From an uncultured Lachnospiraceae bacterium (GTDB taxonomy: Bacteria > Bacillota > Clostridia > Lachnospirales > Lachnospiraceae): 58,297 nucleotides of DNA. The notes beneath the pieces are model-generated. The model was not told the DNA's origin. It did no database searches and saw only the letters and a program-made list of their open reading frames with translations. The number at the start of each line of letters is the position of its first letter. The stretch's first letter is position 1. The stretch is from the NCBI GenBank assembly GCA_947631985.1, contig CANRNK010000002.1:1-58297 (forward strand), given 5' to 3'. Of this stretch, positions 24,996 through 34,001 are shown one piece after another. Both the position numbers and the translations under genes were made by a program.

Positions 24996-26966
24996 ATGAA
25001 AAATTTGACAGAGCAGTATAAGCAAGAACTCGAAAGACAGATTGCGTTTCAAAAACTTTTATTTGATATCTCGACAGAATTTCTCGATGTAAAAATAGAA
25101 GAAATTGAAACTAGCATTCAAAAATCTCTGGAAAAAATTGGATGTTTTGTTTTTGCAGATAGAAGCTATATTATAAAATATGATGATAAAACAAATAGTT
25201 ATACGAATGAATTTGAATGGTGCCGAGAAGGAATTGATGGCAGAAAAGAGAAGATGAAAAATCTTCCTTTAGAAGAAATTCCGGAATGGGTAAGTCATCA
25301 CCAGAAGGGGTTGCCTTTTTGCATCCCGGACGCTGAACTCATTATGGTTCCGTCTGAGAAGGCATTATTAAATGAATTTAAGGTCAAATCACTTTTGACG
25401 GTACCAATCATGTCGCAGAATGATTGCTATGGTTATCTTGGCTTTAGTTATGTAAATAAAAAACACGAATGTCAGGAGCTGGAGAAGAATTTGCTTTCCA
25501 GCTTTGGTCATCTTTTGCTGACGCTTTTAAAAAGAAAAGAGGTCGAAACTTCGCTTTTTTTACAGAAAGAACTTTATAAAACAACTTTGTTCTCAATAGG
25601 AGATGGAGTTGTTTCCTTTGATGAAAAGAATCAAATACAATTTCTGAATTTAGCTGCCGTAGAATTATGCTTTGTTACGAGGGAAGAAATTGTAGGGCAA
25701 GGAATGTCAACGCTTTTTTTGAGCTTAACAGAACCGATATCCGGAAAAGAAGTTGATCCATTTGAAAGCATGAAAAGGGACGGAAAAAAACAAAGATTTG
25801 AACAATTACTGGCATCCACTCAAAATAACAAAGAAATCCTGATAGAACTAACGATATCACCTGTTTACGGAAATGGTGATAAAGTACTGGGATCTGTCAT
25901 GATCTTTAAGAATATTACAGAAGAGAAGAAAAAACAGATCGATAATTTATATTTAAGTTTACATGACTATCTGACTGGGTTATATAACAGACGTTTTTTT
26001 GAAGAAGAAATGATTCGTCTTGACACGAGAAGAAATCTCCCGTTTTCAATTATTATGCTGGATCTGGATGGCTTGAAGCTTACAAATGATGCCTTTGGGC
26101 ATGATGTAGGCGACCTGCTACTTCGAAAAATGGCGGAAATCATCAAATCAGAATGCAGGGATGATGAAATTGCAGCGAGGCTTGGTGGAGATGAATTCTC
26201 CATTCTTCTTCCTGCCACAAACAGGGAGCATTGTGAACTGATTGTGAAAAGAATCAGAGAAGCTTGTAAAAAATGTGCCAGACAGTCTGTTGTCTTATCA
26301 GCTGCAATTGGGTATGCGACTAAGGTAAACCCACTTGAGTCGATGGATGAAATTATGAAAGAGGCTGATAACAATATGTATCGAAATAAGCTGATTACCG
26401 GGCGCGAGATGAAGAGTCAGACGTTTAAGAAGATTCTGAAAAATCTGCAAAAGGAATATGAAAATGGAAAAAGGCAAACAGGATATATCTCCTACATTGC
26501 CACGGGTATTGCACGGGCGATCTCACTCACAAATGAAGAAATACTTGAAATTGAAAAAATTTGTATGTTACATAATATTGGTGAAATTGTAATTCCAAAA
26601 GTGATATATAAGAAGCGAGGAAAACTGACAGAGGATGAGTACAATGTTGTGAAACGACATCCAGAGGCGGGGTATCAGATTTTAAAGTCGATGGAAGAAT
26701 ATTCAACGATTGCAAAATATGTTTTGTCGCATCATGAAAAGTGGGATGGAAGTGGATATCCAAGGAAATTAAAAGGAGATGCAATTCCGCTCTACAGCAG
26801 AATTATTGCGATTGCAGATTCTTATGAAGCGATGACATCGGGGAGAAGTTATAAAAAGGCACTTTCCAGACAAGAGGCGAAGGAAGAAATAATAAAAAAT
26901 GCGGGGACTTCTTTTGACCCAGATCTCGTAAAAATATTTCTCGCAATCCTCCCGGATATGAAATAA
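24996..26966 (+). CDS. GAF-PAS-GGDEF-HD-GYP signalling protein (cyclic di-GMP)
   Basis: A 656-residue cytoplasmic sensor with no membrane segment. A GAF-like domain (about 15-185), a PAS domain (about 200-315), a GGDEF diguanylate cyclase domain starting at DYLTGLYNRRFF (about 323) with intact RLGGDEFS near 398, and a C-terminal HD-GYP domain (about 480-656). The usual inhibitory RxxD before GGDEF reads RDDE. In the HD-GYP part DGSGYP is intact, but the HD pair is His526-Asn527 (LHNIGEI instead of LHDIGKI), so metal binding and phosphodiesterase activity are doubtful. It may therefore act mainly as a cyclase. Confidence 0.9.
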   Translation: MKNLTEQYKQELERQIAFQKLLFDISTEFLDVKIEEIETSIQKSLEKIGCFVFADRSYIIKYDDKTNSYTNEFEWCREGIDGRKEKMKNLPLEEIPEWVSHHQKGLPFCIPDAELIMVPSEKALLNEFKVKSLLTVPIMSQNDCYGYLGFSYVNKKHECQELEKNLLSSFGHLLLTLLKRKEVETSLFLQKELYKTTLFSIGDGVVSFDEKNQIQFLNLAAVELCFVTREEIVGQGMSTLFLSLTEPISGKEVDPFESMKRDGKKQRFEQLLASTQNNKEILIELTISPVYGNGDKVLGSVMIFKNITEEKKKQIDNLYLSLHDYLTGLYNRRFFEEEMIRLDTRRNLPFSIIMLDLDGLKLTNDAFGHDVGDLLLRKMAEIIKSECRDDEIAARLGGDEFSILLPATNREHCELIVKRIREACKKCARQSVVLSAAIGYATKVNPLESMDEIMKEADNNMYRNKLITGREMKSQTFKKILKNLQKEYENGKRQTGYISYIATGIARAISLTNEEILEIEKICMLHNIGEIVIPKVIYKKRGKLTEDEYNVVKRHPEAGYQILKSMEEYSTIAKYVLSHHEKWDGSGYPRKLKGDAIPLYSRIIAIADSYEAMTSGRSYKKALSRQEAKEEIIKNAGTSFDPDLVKIFLAILPDMK

Positions 26967-26995
26967 TTGATATACAGCTTCCTATATGATAAAAT
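26967..26995 (+). promoter_or_regulatory. Putative promoter of the zinc-finger gene
   Basis: TTGATA (26967-26972), 17 bp, TAAAAT (26990-26995), immediately after the preceding stop codon. Confidence 0.55.
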
Positions 26996-27033
26996 GAAAA
27001 GTAATTGTGAAGTTATGATAAGACATAAATAAT

Positions 27034-27062
27034 TGCATGCTATCTAAAGCACGCAGATGGGA
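27034..27062 (+). promoter_or_regulatory. Hairpin-GATGGGA leader element, copy C
   Basis: Hairpin TGCATGC (27034-27040), loop TATCTAAA, GCACGCA (27049-27055), one A-C mismatch; then GATGGGA (27056-27062) and the ATG 13 bases after its first G, the same spacing as copies A and B2. Confidence 0.5.
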
Positions 27063-27068
27063 ATATCG

Positions 27069-27392
27069 ATGAAATGCAGAGATTTTGAAAAACTAATGCC
27101 GTATTATTTTACAGATACTCTCAATGAATCAGAACTACGGGGTGTGATCGAGCATCTGGAACATTGTGAAAGCTGCAAAGAAGAGCTTGTAATACACCTG
27201 TTATTAACAGAAGGAATGCAAAGGCTTGAAGAAGGTAGCTCTTTTGATGTGCAGGAAGAATTGAAAGCAACCTATAACAGAGCGGTACACAGGATCCGTT
27301 TTAGCAGGAGAATGAGAGTGTGCCGCTATTTTTTGGAGGCATTTGAAGTGATGCTTGTTTTTGGGATTCTGATTTATCTGGCATATTTATAA
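27069..27392 (+). CDS. Zinc-finger (zf-HC2, anti-sigma-like) membrane protein
   Basis: A 107-residue protein with an N-terminal zinc-binding motif HLEHCESCKEEL (H-x3-C-x2-C; another Cys near the start in MKCRDF) and one C-terminal membrane segment (about 88-107). This is the shape of anti-sigma factors of the zinc-binding type, which hold an ECF sigma factor at the membrane. However, no sigma factor gene is next to it, so the partner is unknown. ATG 27069 is chosen on family N-terminus and ribosome binding site. Confidence 0.75.
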   Translation: MKCRDFEKLMPYYFTDTLNESELRGVIEHLEHCESCKEELVIHLLLTEGMQRLEEGSSFDVQEELKATYNRAVHRIRFSRRMRVCRYFLEAFEVMLVFGILIYLAYL

Positions 27393-27430
27393 TAAAACAT
27401 AATATCACCTTAGAATAAGGCTGAAGGGAA

Positions 27431-30112
27431 ATGAAAAAGATGAATAAGGACAGTAAAGTTGTATTAATAGATGGACACAGTATTTTAAACAGAGCATTTT
27501 ATGGCGTTCCACCCTTGACCAATGCAGATGGTGTTCCAACCAATGCAGTGTATGGATTTTTGAATATACTTCTTAAGGTGTTAGAAGAAGAGGCTCCACA
27601 GTATCTTTGTGTTGCTTTTGATGTGAAGGATCCGACCTTCCGGCATATTAAATATCCAGAATATAAAGGGACAAGGAAGGGAATGCCACAGGAACTTCAT
27701 GAGCAGGTTCCAATCGTGAAAGAGGTTTTAAAATCTATGGGAATCCATATTATGGAGCAACCAGGATTTGAGGCAGATGATATTCTTGGAACAATTGCCA
27801 CCAGGGCAGAAGAAGAAGGAATGGAAGTCTCACTTGTCTCTGGCGATCGTGATTTGTTACAAATTGCGTCAGAAAAAATTAAAATCCGTATTCCAAAAAC
27901 AAAAGCGGGGAAAACTGAAGTAGAAGATTATTACGCAGAAGATGTTTTTCGAAAATATCAGGTGACGCCAAAAGAATTCATTGATTTAAAAGGTCTAATG
28001 GGGGATGCCTCTGACAATATTCCAGGGGTTCCTAAGATAGGTGAGAAAACAGCAACTGATTTAATTGTACGTTTTCATTCTATTTCGGGTATTTACGATC
28101 ATCTGGAGGAAGTTACCAAAAAAAGTGTGAAAGAATCACTTGAAAACAATAGAGAACTCGCAGAACTTAGTTTGTTTCTTGTAACAATTGATAGGAATAG
28201 TCAGATTGATTTTTCATTTGAAGAAATGGAAATTACGAACTTGTTTACAGATGAAGCGTATGAATGGTTTCGAAAGCTTGAATTCAAGAATCTCATGAAA
28301 AAATTTGACAACAAAGATCAAATGCGTTCGAATGCATTTTTAGTGCAAAGAATTCTAAAAAAGCAAGAGGCACTTGAGCTTTTTGACAGACTCAGCCAAT
28401 CCAGTCAAATTGGGTATTATATTGTGAAAGACAACCCTTCTTCTGCAGAAATGATTGGAATTGCACTTAGCATTGGGGAAGAGCAGAATTATTTTATACA
28501 AGTAAATCATGAAATCTCATATGAATTTCTACAGGATGAGTTTGGAAAAATCCTTGAGATGATTCAAAAAAATAAAGATGAAAATTATAGATTAATTGGA
28601 TTTGCAACAAAAAACGAGTATCATTTTATGCGACTTTCTCATGTCACAGGTATTTTTGACGTTCAGCTTGCGGCTTATCTTTTGAATCCACTTAAGAATG
28701 ATTATAAAATTGAGGATATTGCGAATGAGTTTCTGGATTTATCGATGCCACTGATAGAGAATGTACTTGGTAAAGCGAAATTTTCCAAAGTATATGAAAA
28801 CCAGATGGAGCCGATTGAGAACTATGCAGCAATGTGTGCCTATGTGGGCTGCAAAGTTTATCCGATTTTGAGAGAAAGACTGGAAACAGAGGGGATGCTG
28901 CCTTTATATCATGAGATTGAGATGCCTTTGACGCTGGTTTTATGGGAACTCGAAAAAAATGGGATTAAAGTGAAGGCTGATGAGCTCAAAGCATATGGAG
29001 ATGCCCTTGTTGGAAGAATTTCAGAATTAGAAACCAAAATCATCAAAGAAGCTGGAGTGGTATTCAATTTAAATTCACCCAAGCAGCTTGGAGAAATTTT
29101 ATTTGAAAAAATGGAAATCCCTGGAGGGAAGAAAACCAAAACGGGATATTCAACAGGCGTAGAAGTGCTTGAAAAATTGGCAGAGGAATATCCAATTGCG
29201 AAAGATATTTTAGAGTATAGAGGATTAACCAAGTTAAAATCAACTTATGCCGATGGACTTGCACCCTATATTATGGAAGATGAGAGAATTCATGGACGGT
29301 TTAACCAGACAATAGCAGCAACAGGAAGAATAAGTTCCACAGAACCTAATCTTCAAAATATTCCGGTTAAAATGGAGCTTGGAAGACTGATACGAAAAGT
29401 ATTTGTTCCAGAAAAAGGGTTTGTATTTGTTGATGCAGATTATTCACAAATCGAGCTTAGAATTCTGGCGCATATGTCTGGGGATGAGCAATTAATTGAG
29501 GCTTACAGAAGTAGCGAAGATATTCACAGAATTACAGCTTCAAAGGTATTTCACACTCCGTTTGAAGAAGTTACTTCCATTCAACGAAGGAATGCGAAGG
29601 CTGTAAACTTTGGAATTGTCTATGGAATCAGTTCTTTTGGATTGAGCCAGGATTTAAGTATTTCAAGGAAAGAAGCGGCAACGTACATTGAAGAATATTT
29701 TAAAACGTATCCTGGAATCAAAGCATTCCTGGATGATTCTGTCAGAAAAGCAAAAGAAACAGGATATTCTGTTACTTTGTTTGGAAGAAAAAGACCGATT
29801 CCTGAATTGAAATCAAGCAACTTTATGCAACGTTCCTTTGGAGAAAGAGTTGCCATGAACGCACCAATACAAGGAAGTGCTGCTGATATTATGAAGATTG
29901 CCATGATTCATGTAGATCAGGAGTTAAAAAGGAGATCTATGAAATCAAGGCTGGTTCTACAGGTCCATGATGAGCTTCTAATCGAAGCAAGCATTGATGA
30001 AGTAGAACAGGTAAAAGAACTTTTAGAAGATCACATGGAACATGCGGCTGACCTTCTGGTTTCGTTAGAAGTGGATGTTCATGTGGGTGACAATTGGTAT
30101 GATGCCAAATAA
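27431..30112 (+). CDS. polA: DNA polymerase I
   Basis: Repair and Okazaki-fragment processing polymerase, 893 residues. It has an N-terminal 5' nuclease domain (VLIDGHSILNRAFYG, EADDILGT, GLMGDASDNIPGVP), a middle 3'-5' exonuclease-like domain, and a C-terminal family A polymerase domain (DADYSQIELRILAH, RRNAKAVNFGIVYG, VHDELLIEA). The exonuclease Asp/Glu motifs are not visible (the first reads YYIVKDN), so proofreading is probably lost, as in many Firmicutes. A start at 27440 is also possible. It leads a polA-coaE-ftsA-like-walJ run. Confidence 0.97.
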   Translation: MKKMNKDSKVVLIDGHSILNRAFYGVPPLTNADGVPTNAVYGFLNILLKVLEEEAPQYLCVAFDVKDPTFRHIKYPEYKGTRKGMPQELHEQVPIVKEVLKSMGIHIMEQPGFEADDILGTIATRAEEEGMEVSLVSGDRDLLQIASEKIKIRIPKTKAGKTEVEDYYAEDVFRKYQVTPKEFIDLKGLMGDASDNIPGVPKIGEKTATDLIVRFHSISGIYDHLEEVTKKSVKESLENNRELAELSLFLVTIDRNSQIDFSFEEMEITNLFTDEAYEWFRKLEFKNLMKKFDNKDQMRSNAFLVQRILKKQEALELFDRLSQSSQIGYYIVKDNPSSAEMIGIALSIGEEQNYFIQVNHEISYEFLQDEFGKILEMIQKNKDENYRLIGFATKNEYHFMRLSHVTGIFDVQLAAYLLNPLKNDYKIEDIANEFLDLSMPLIENVLGKAKFSKVYENQMEPIENYAAMCAYVGCKVYPILRERLETEGMLPLYHEIEMPLTLVLWELEKNGIKVKADELKAYGDALVGRISELETKIIKEAGVVFNLNSPKQLGEILFEKMEIPGGKKTKTGYSTGVEVLEKLAEEYPIAKDILEYRGLTKLKSTYADGLAPYIMEDERIHGRFNQTIAATGRISSTEPNLQNIPVKMELGRLIRKVFVPEKGFVFVDADYSQIELRILAHMSGDEQLIEAYRSSEDIHRITASKVFHTPFEEVTSIQRRNAKAVNFGIVYGISSFGLSQDLSISRKEAATYIEEYFKTYPGIKAFLDDSVRKAKETGYSVTLFGRKRPIPELKSSNFMQRSFGERVAMNAPIQGSAADIMKIAMIHVDQELKRRSMKSRLVLQVHDELLIEASIDEVEQVKELLEDHMEHAADLLVSLEVDVHVGDNWYDAK

Positions 30113-30200
30113 ATGCATACATGAGTTGAACAAAAAGATTATTACAAGGAAATAAAAAATAAAAAAATAATACAAAAACTCAACATAGGATGAAAAAACA

Positions 30201-30806
30201 ATGAAAACAATTGGAATTACAGGAGGCGTTGGATCGGGGAAGTCAAGTATTCTTACTTACCTTGAACAAAACTACAATTGTATTATTTTAAAGGCAGATG
30301 AAATTGCAAACCAATTAAAACTCCCTGGCAGGGAATGCTATCAACCTATTATTTTACTTCTGGGCAATGAAATTGTTGGAGAAGATGGATTGATTGATAA
30401 CACAAAAATGGCAGAAAAGCTTTTTGGAGACCGTTCGTTACTGACACAGACAGAAGCGATTATCCACCCAGCTGTCAAAAAAATAATTAAGAATCGGATT
30501 GCCTTGGAAAAGAAAAAAAATAGGGTGGGAATTTTATTTGTAGAAGCAGCGTTACTAATTGAAGACCATTATAATGAAATTCTCGATGAGTTGTGGTATA
30601 TTTATGCAGATGAAGAAACCAGAAAAGACAGGTTGATTCAATCAAGAGGATACACTGAAGCTAAAATCAAGAAAATTATGTCAGAACAGCTACCAGATGA
30701 GATGTTTCGAAACTATTGTAAGGTAATAATAGATAATAGCGGGACGATGGATGAGACAATAATACAAATTGATCGTAGAGTGAGGGAACATTTATGTCAC
30801 AAGTAA
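30201..30806 (+). CDS. coaE: Dephospho-CoA kinase
   Basis: The last step of coenzyme A synthesis: phosphorylation of the ribose 3'-OH of dephospho-CoA. The 201-residue product has the P-loop ITGGVGSGKSS, LKADEIA, IHPAV and FVEAALLIED. The polA-coaE order is common in Firmicutes. Its 3' end overlaps the next gene by 13 bp, indicating a single transcript. Confidence 0.94.
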   Translation: MKTIGITGGVGSGKSSILTYLEQNYNCIILKADEIANQLKLPGRECYQPIILLLGNEIVGEDGLIDNTKMAEKLFGDRSLLTQTEAIIHPAVKKIIKNRIALEKKKNRVGILFVEAALLIEDHYNEILDELWYIYADEETRKDRLIQSRGYTEAKIKKIMSEQLPDEMFRNYCKVIIDNSGTMDETIIQIDRRVREHLCHK

Positions 30807-33106
30807 AAACATATCCTGGACAGTTAGTCTTTGGTTTGGACATCGGAACCAGGAGTATTGTGGGAACGCTTGGATACAGAAGCGAGAATAAGTTCTATGT
30901 CGTAGCACAAGAAACAAGAGAACATCTGACAAGAGCGATGATGGATGGACAAATCCATGATATCGAAAAAGTGGGAAATACCATTAATGAAGTAAAAACT
31001 GTATTGGAGGAGAGAACTGGCAGAAAGCTGTCGCAGGTATGTATTGCTGCAGCAGGACGAGTTCTTGAGACTGTTTCAGTCCATGTAAAACAAGAATTTG
31101 AACAGGAAAAAACAATCTCCAGTGAAGATATCTATGCCCTGAATTCTCTAGGAGTGGAACAAGCCTATGAGGAATTCCAAAGAGAAAATAACAGGAATGA
31201 AAAGTATTATTGTGTTGGCTATTCGGCTGTTCATTATTATATGAATGGATATTTGATTGCTAACCTGGAAAACCACAAAGCACGATTGATTGAAACGGAC
31301 TTGATTGCGACATTTTTACCTGATGATGTAGTAGATGGACTTCAAAAGGCAGTTTCCATTGCGGGTCTTGAAGTGGCAAATCTCACGTTGGAACCAATTG
31401 CCGCAATTCAGCTTGCAATTCCTGAAAACTATAGAATGCTAAATATTGCACTTGTCGATGTTGGCGCAGGTACCTCAGATATTTCCATAACAAGAGATGG
31501 AAGTATTATCTCTTATGGGATGCTTCCAATTGCAGGTGATGCACTGACAGAAGCAATTGCAAGACATTGTCTGGTAGAATTTTCTATGGCGGAAAAAATT
31601 AAATGTGGTATTATGGAGCAGGAAATTGTGGAATATGAAGATATCATGCTTCTCCCACATCAGATTAGCCGGGAAGAGGTCCTCTCAGTGACAGATCCGA
31701 TTGTAAAGGATATGACAACACGCGTTGCAGAGAGAATTATGGAATTAAATGGGGGAAAGCCAACCAGTGCAGTGTTCGTTGTTGGTGGCGGTGGTAAGAT
31801 TCAAAACTACACAGATCTGCTGGCAGAAGAATTGGGAATTGCAAAAGAAAGAGTTGCAATTCGTGGAAAGGAAGTCATGCAGTCTATTGTCTTCTTACAG
31901 GAAGGAATAGAAAAAGATTCCCTCCTGGTCACACCGATTGGTATCTGTCTGAATTTTTATGAACAGAATAATAGCTTTGTTTATGTTAATTTTAATGGAA
32001 AAAGAATTAAACTCTATGATAATAATAAACTTAGTATTGCAGATGCTGCATTACAGGCTGATTTTCCCAAGGAAGCACTTTTTCCTAGAAGAGGTGAGGA
32101 ACTTAATTTTACGGTGAATCACAAAAGCAAAATCGTAAGAGGTTATCTGGGTGAAGCAGCAGAATTAGTTTTAAATGGAGAAAAAGCTGATATTTACACT
32201 AGTATCCATGCGAATGATGTGATTGAAGTCAGAGAATCTACAATTGGCCGCAAGGCGGAAATGGAGATTCGTAATCTTACGGAATTTGGTTCACGCCTTG
32301 CAATTGTGGTGAATGGTAAATTGATCGAAATGCCAAGGGTGGTTTATGTAAATGGCGAGTTACAGTCTGAATATTATGCAATTAAGGCACAGGATCAGAT
32401 TGAAATCGCTAATTATTATCTTGTTGAACAAATTCTTCAATTTATGGATCTGACAGAGTTGACTTCGAAAAATATCTTCGTCAATCATCAACTTGCATCC
32501 CTGCAGACAAAAGTGTATGAGAATTTTACTGTGGAGTGGAAAGAAAGGGAGGAAGAGGAGCAAGCAGAAGAATTGGCAGAAGAGCCGGAACCGTTTTCCT
32601 ATGATTCGCTTCCCTTTGAAGAGGAACCGGAAGAAGAGAATTTGGTAGTAGAAGAGATAAGAGAAGAAAAAGAAATAGACCAGAAAACAATCGATCGAGA
32701 TACAATAGAGCGAGATAAAATAGATCAAGAAGTAAAGAATCAAGAAGCAAAGAATCAAGAAACAAAAAATCAAGGCATAATAAATCAAGAAGCAATAGAT
32801 CAAGAAGAAGTTGCAGTAGAACAAGAGACAATGATGGAAGAAGAAATTGACCCGGAAGAAGAAGCGCGTAGAAACGCGGAACAGGAAAGATATGAAAAAG
32901 GGATTGATGTAATCGTAAACAACCGTACGATTCATCTTGAGAAGAAAAAAAATTATGTTTTTGTAGATATTTTTGATTATATTAATTTTGATCTGACAAA
33001 AGTAAAGGGAAAAGGGCTGGTCACCAATAAAAATGGGATACAGGCGCAATATATGGAAACCCTGAACCAGGGGGATGTCATTGAATTGTATTGGATGGAA
33101 GCTTAA
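30794..33106 (+). CDS. FtsA/actin-like ATPase with repeated C-terminal modules
   Basis: A 770-residue protein. Residues 1-390 form an actin-fold ATPase of the FtsA type (FGLDIGTRSIVGTLG, IALVDVGAGTSDISI, VFVVGGGGKIQNY). After this come repeated small modules that begin like VNGKxI and end like NDVIEV, QDQIEI or GDVIELYW, resembling beta-grasp repeats. An acidic, glutamine-rich linker (about 577-700) precedes the last module. It lacks the FtsZ-binding style of classical FtsA and a clear C-terminal amphipathic helix. Similar proteins are annotated as FtsA-like in clostridia; a role in cell shape or division is inference. Confidence 0.75.
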   Translation: MSQVKTYPGQLVFGLDIGTRSIVGTLGYRSENKFYVVAQETREHLTRAMMDGQIHDIEKVGNTINEVKTVLEERTGRKLSQVCIAAAGRVLETVSVHVKQEFEQEKTISSEDIYALNSLGVEQAYEEFQRENNRNEKYYCVGYSAVHYYMNGYLIANLENHKARLIETDLIATFLPDDVVDGLQKAVSIAGLEVANLTLEPIAAIQLAIPENYRMLNIALVDVGAGTSDISITRDGSIISYGMLPIAGDALTEAIARHCLVEFSMAEKIKCGIMEQEIVEYEDIMLLPHQISREEVLSVTDPIVKDMTTRVAERIMELNGGKPTSAVFVVGGGGKIQNYTDLLAEELGIAKERVAIRGKEVMQSIVFLQEGIEKDSLLVTPIGICLNFYEQNNSFVYVNFNGKRIKLYDNNKLSIADAALQADFPKEALFPRRGEELNFTVNHKSKIVRGYLGEAAELVLNGEKADIYTSIHANDVIEVRESTIGRKAEMEIRNLTEFGSRLAIVVNGKLIEMPRVVYVNGELQSEYYAIKAQDQIEIANYYLVEQILQFMDLTELTSKNIFVNHQLASLQTKVYENFTVEWKEREEEEQAEELAEEPEPFSYDSLPFEEEPEEENLVVEEIREEKEIDQKTIDRDTIERDKIDQEVKNQEAKNQETKNQGIINQEAIDQEEVAVEQETMMEEEIDPEEEARRNAEQERYEKGIDVIVNNRTIHLEKKKNYVFVDIFDYINFDLTKVKGKGLVTNKNGIQAQYMETLNQGDVIELYWMEA
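32731..32808 (+). repeat. Degenerate 15-bp tandem repeats within the FtsA-like gene
   Basis: Repeats of the type aagaatcaagaagca encode successive 5-residue units (KNQEA, KNQET, KNQGI, INQEA, IDQEE) in the linker before the last module. Such repeats can vary in number between strains. Confidence 0.75.
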
Positions 33107-33177
33107 TGAGTGTTTGCTAGAAAAATATGTGCCTGTAATTTAAAACCTGCAGGACTGGAAAAGGGTATGGTCGTAGA

Positions 33178-33975
33178 ATGAAATTATGCAGTATCGTAAG
33201 TGGGAGTAGTGGGAATTGTATTTATGCTTCTGCAAATAATACACAGATTCTGGTGGACGTTGGCATCAGTGGAAAAAGGACAGAAGAAGGGCTTAATCAA
33301 ATCGGAACTTCGCTAAGAGAAATTGATGCTATTTTGGTGACGCATGAGCACGTAGATCATATTGCAGGGCTTGGCGTTATTAGTAGAAAATATGGCATTC
33401 CTATTTTTGCATCAGCAGGAACAATACGTGCAATTACTCAGACAACCTCACTTGGAAAAATAGATCAGGATTTATTATGCGAGATCGCACCGGGGCAACC
33501 TTTCTGCATCAAAGAGATCGAAGTGGATCCAATCAAAATTTCGCATGATGCAACGGAGCCACTTGCATATAAAATGAGGAACCAGAATAAAAAAATTGCA
33601 GTGGTAACTGACCTGGGTGTATACAACGACTACATTGTTGAGAAATTACAGGGATTGGATGCGATTTTGTTAGAGGCCAATCATGATGTAAATATGTTGC
33701 AGGTTGGTCCCTATCCTTATTATCTTAAAAGGCGGATTCTGGGGGATAAGGGACATTTGTCAAATGAACTTGCCGGAAGACTGTTGTGTAAACTTCTGCA
33801 TGATGGGATGAAACACATTTTGCTTGGACATTTGAGTAAAGAAAACAATATGGCTGAATTAGCCTATGAAACAGTGCGGATGGAAGTGACGATGGCAGAT
33901 AATCCGTATCAAGGGGATGATTTCCCGATTCGTGTTGCAAATAGAAGCACGGTATCGGAAATGATAGAAGTATAA
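33178..33975 (+). CDS. walJ: Metallo-beta-lactamase fold hydrolase, WalJ/YycJ type
   Basis: A 265-residue metallo-hydrolase. It opens with CSIVSGSSGNC and has the metal motif THEHVDHIAGLGV, later metal-site regions VTDLGVY and LEANHDVNML, and GHLSKENNM. This matches YycJ/WalJ, linked in Bacillus to cell division and DNA processing. In Bacillus it belongs to the walRK operon; here it follows the FtsA-like gene. The symbol is by family resemblance. Confidence 0.8.
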   Translation: MKLCSIVSGSSGNCIYASANNTQILVDVGISGKRTEEGLNQIGTSLREIDAILVTHEHVDHIAGLGVISRKYGIPIFASAGTIRAITQTTSLGKIDQDLLCEIAPGQPFCIKEIEVDPIKISHDATEPLAYKMRNQNKKIAVVTDLGVYNDYIVEKLQGLDAILLEANHDVNMLQVGPYPYYLKRRILGDKGHLSNELAGRLLCKLLHDGMKHILLGHLSKENNMAELAYETVRMEVTMADNPYQGDDFPIRVANRSTVSEMIEV

Positions 33976-34001
33976 ACAAATTGAATGAGGAGATCTATAT
34001 T

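Noticed and set aside
32360-33049. 229-residue minus-strand ORF opposite the FtsA-like gene
   Set aside because: It is the antisense of the Glu/Gln/Lys-rich linker, giving Phe, Leu and Cys runs; a shadow of low-complexity coding sequence.
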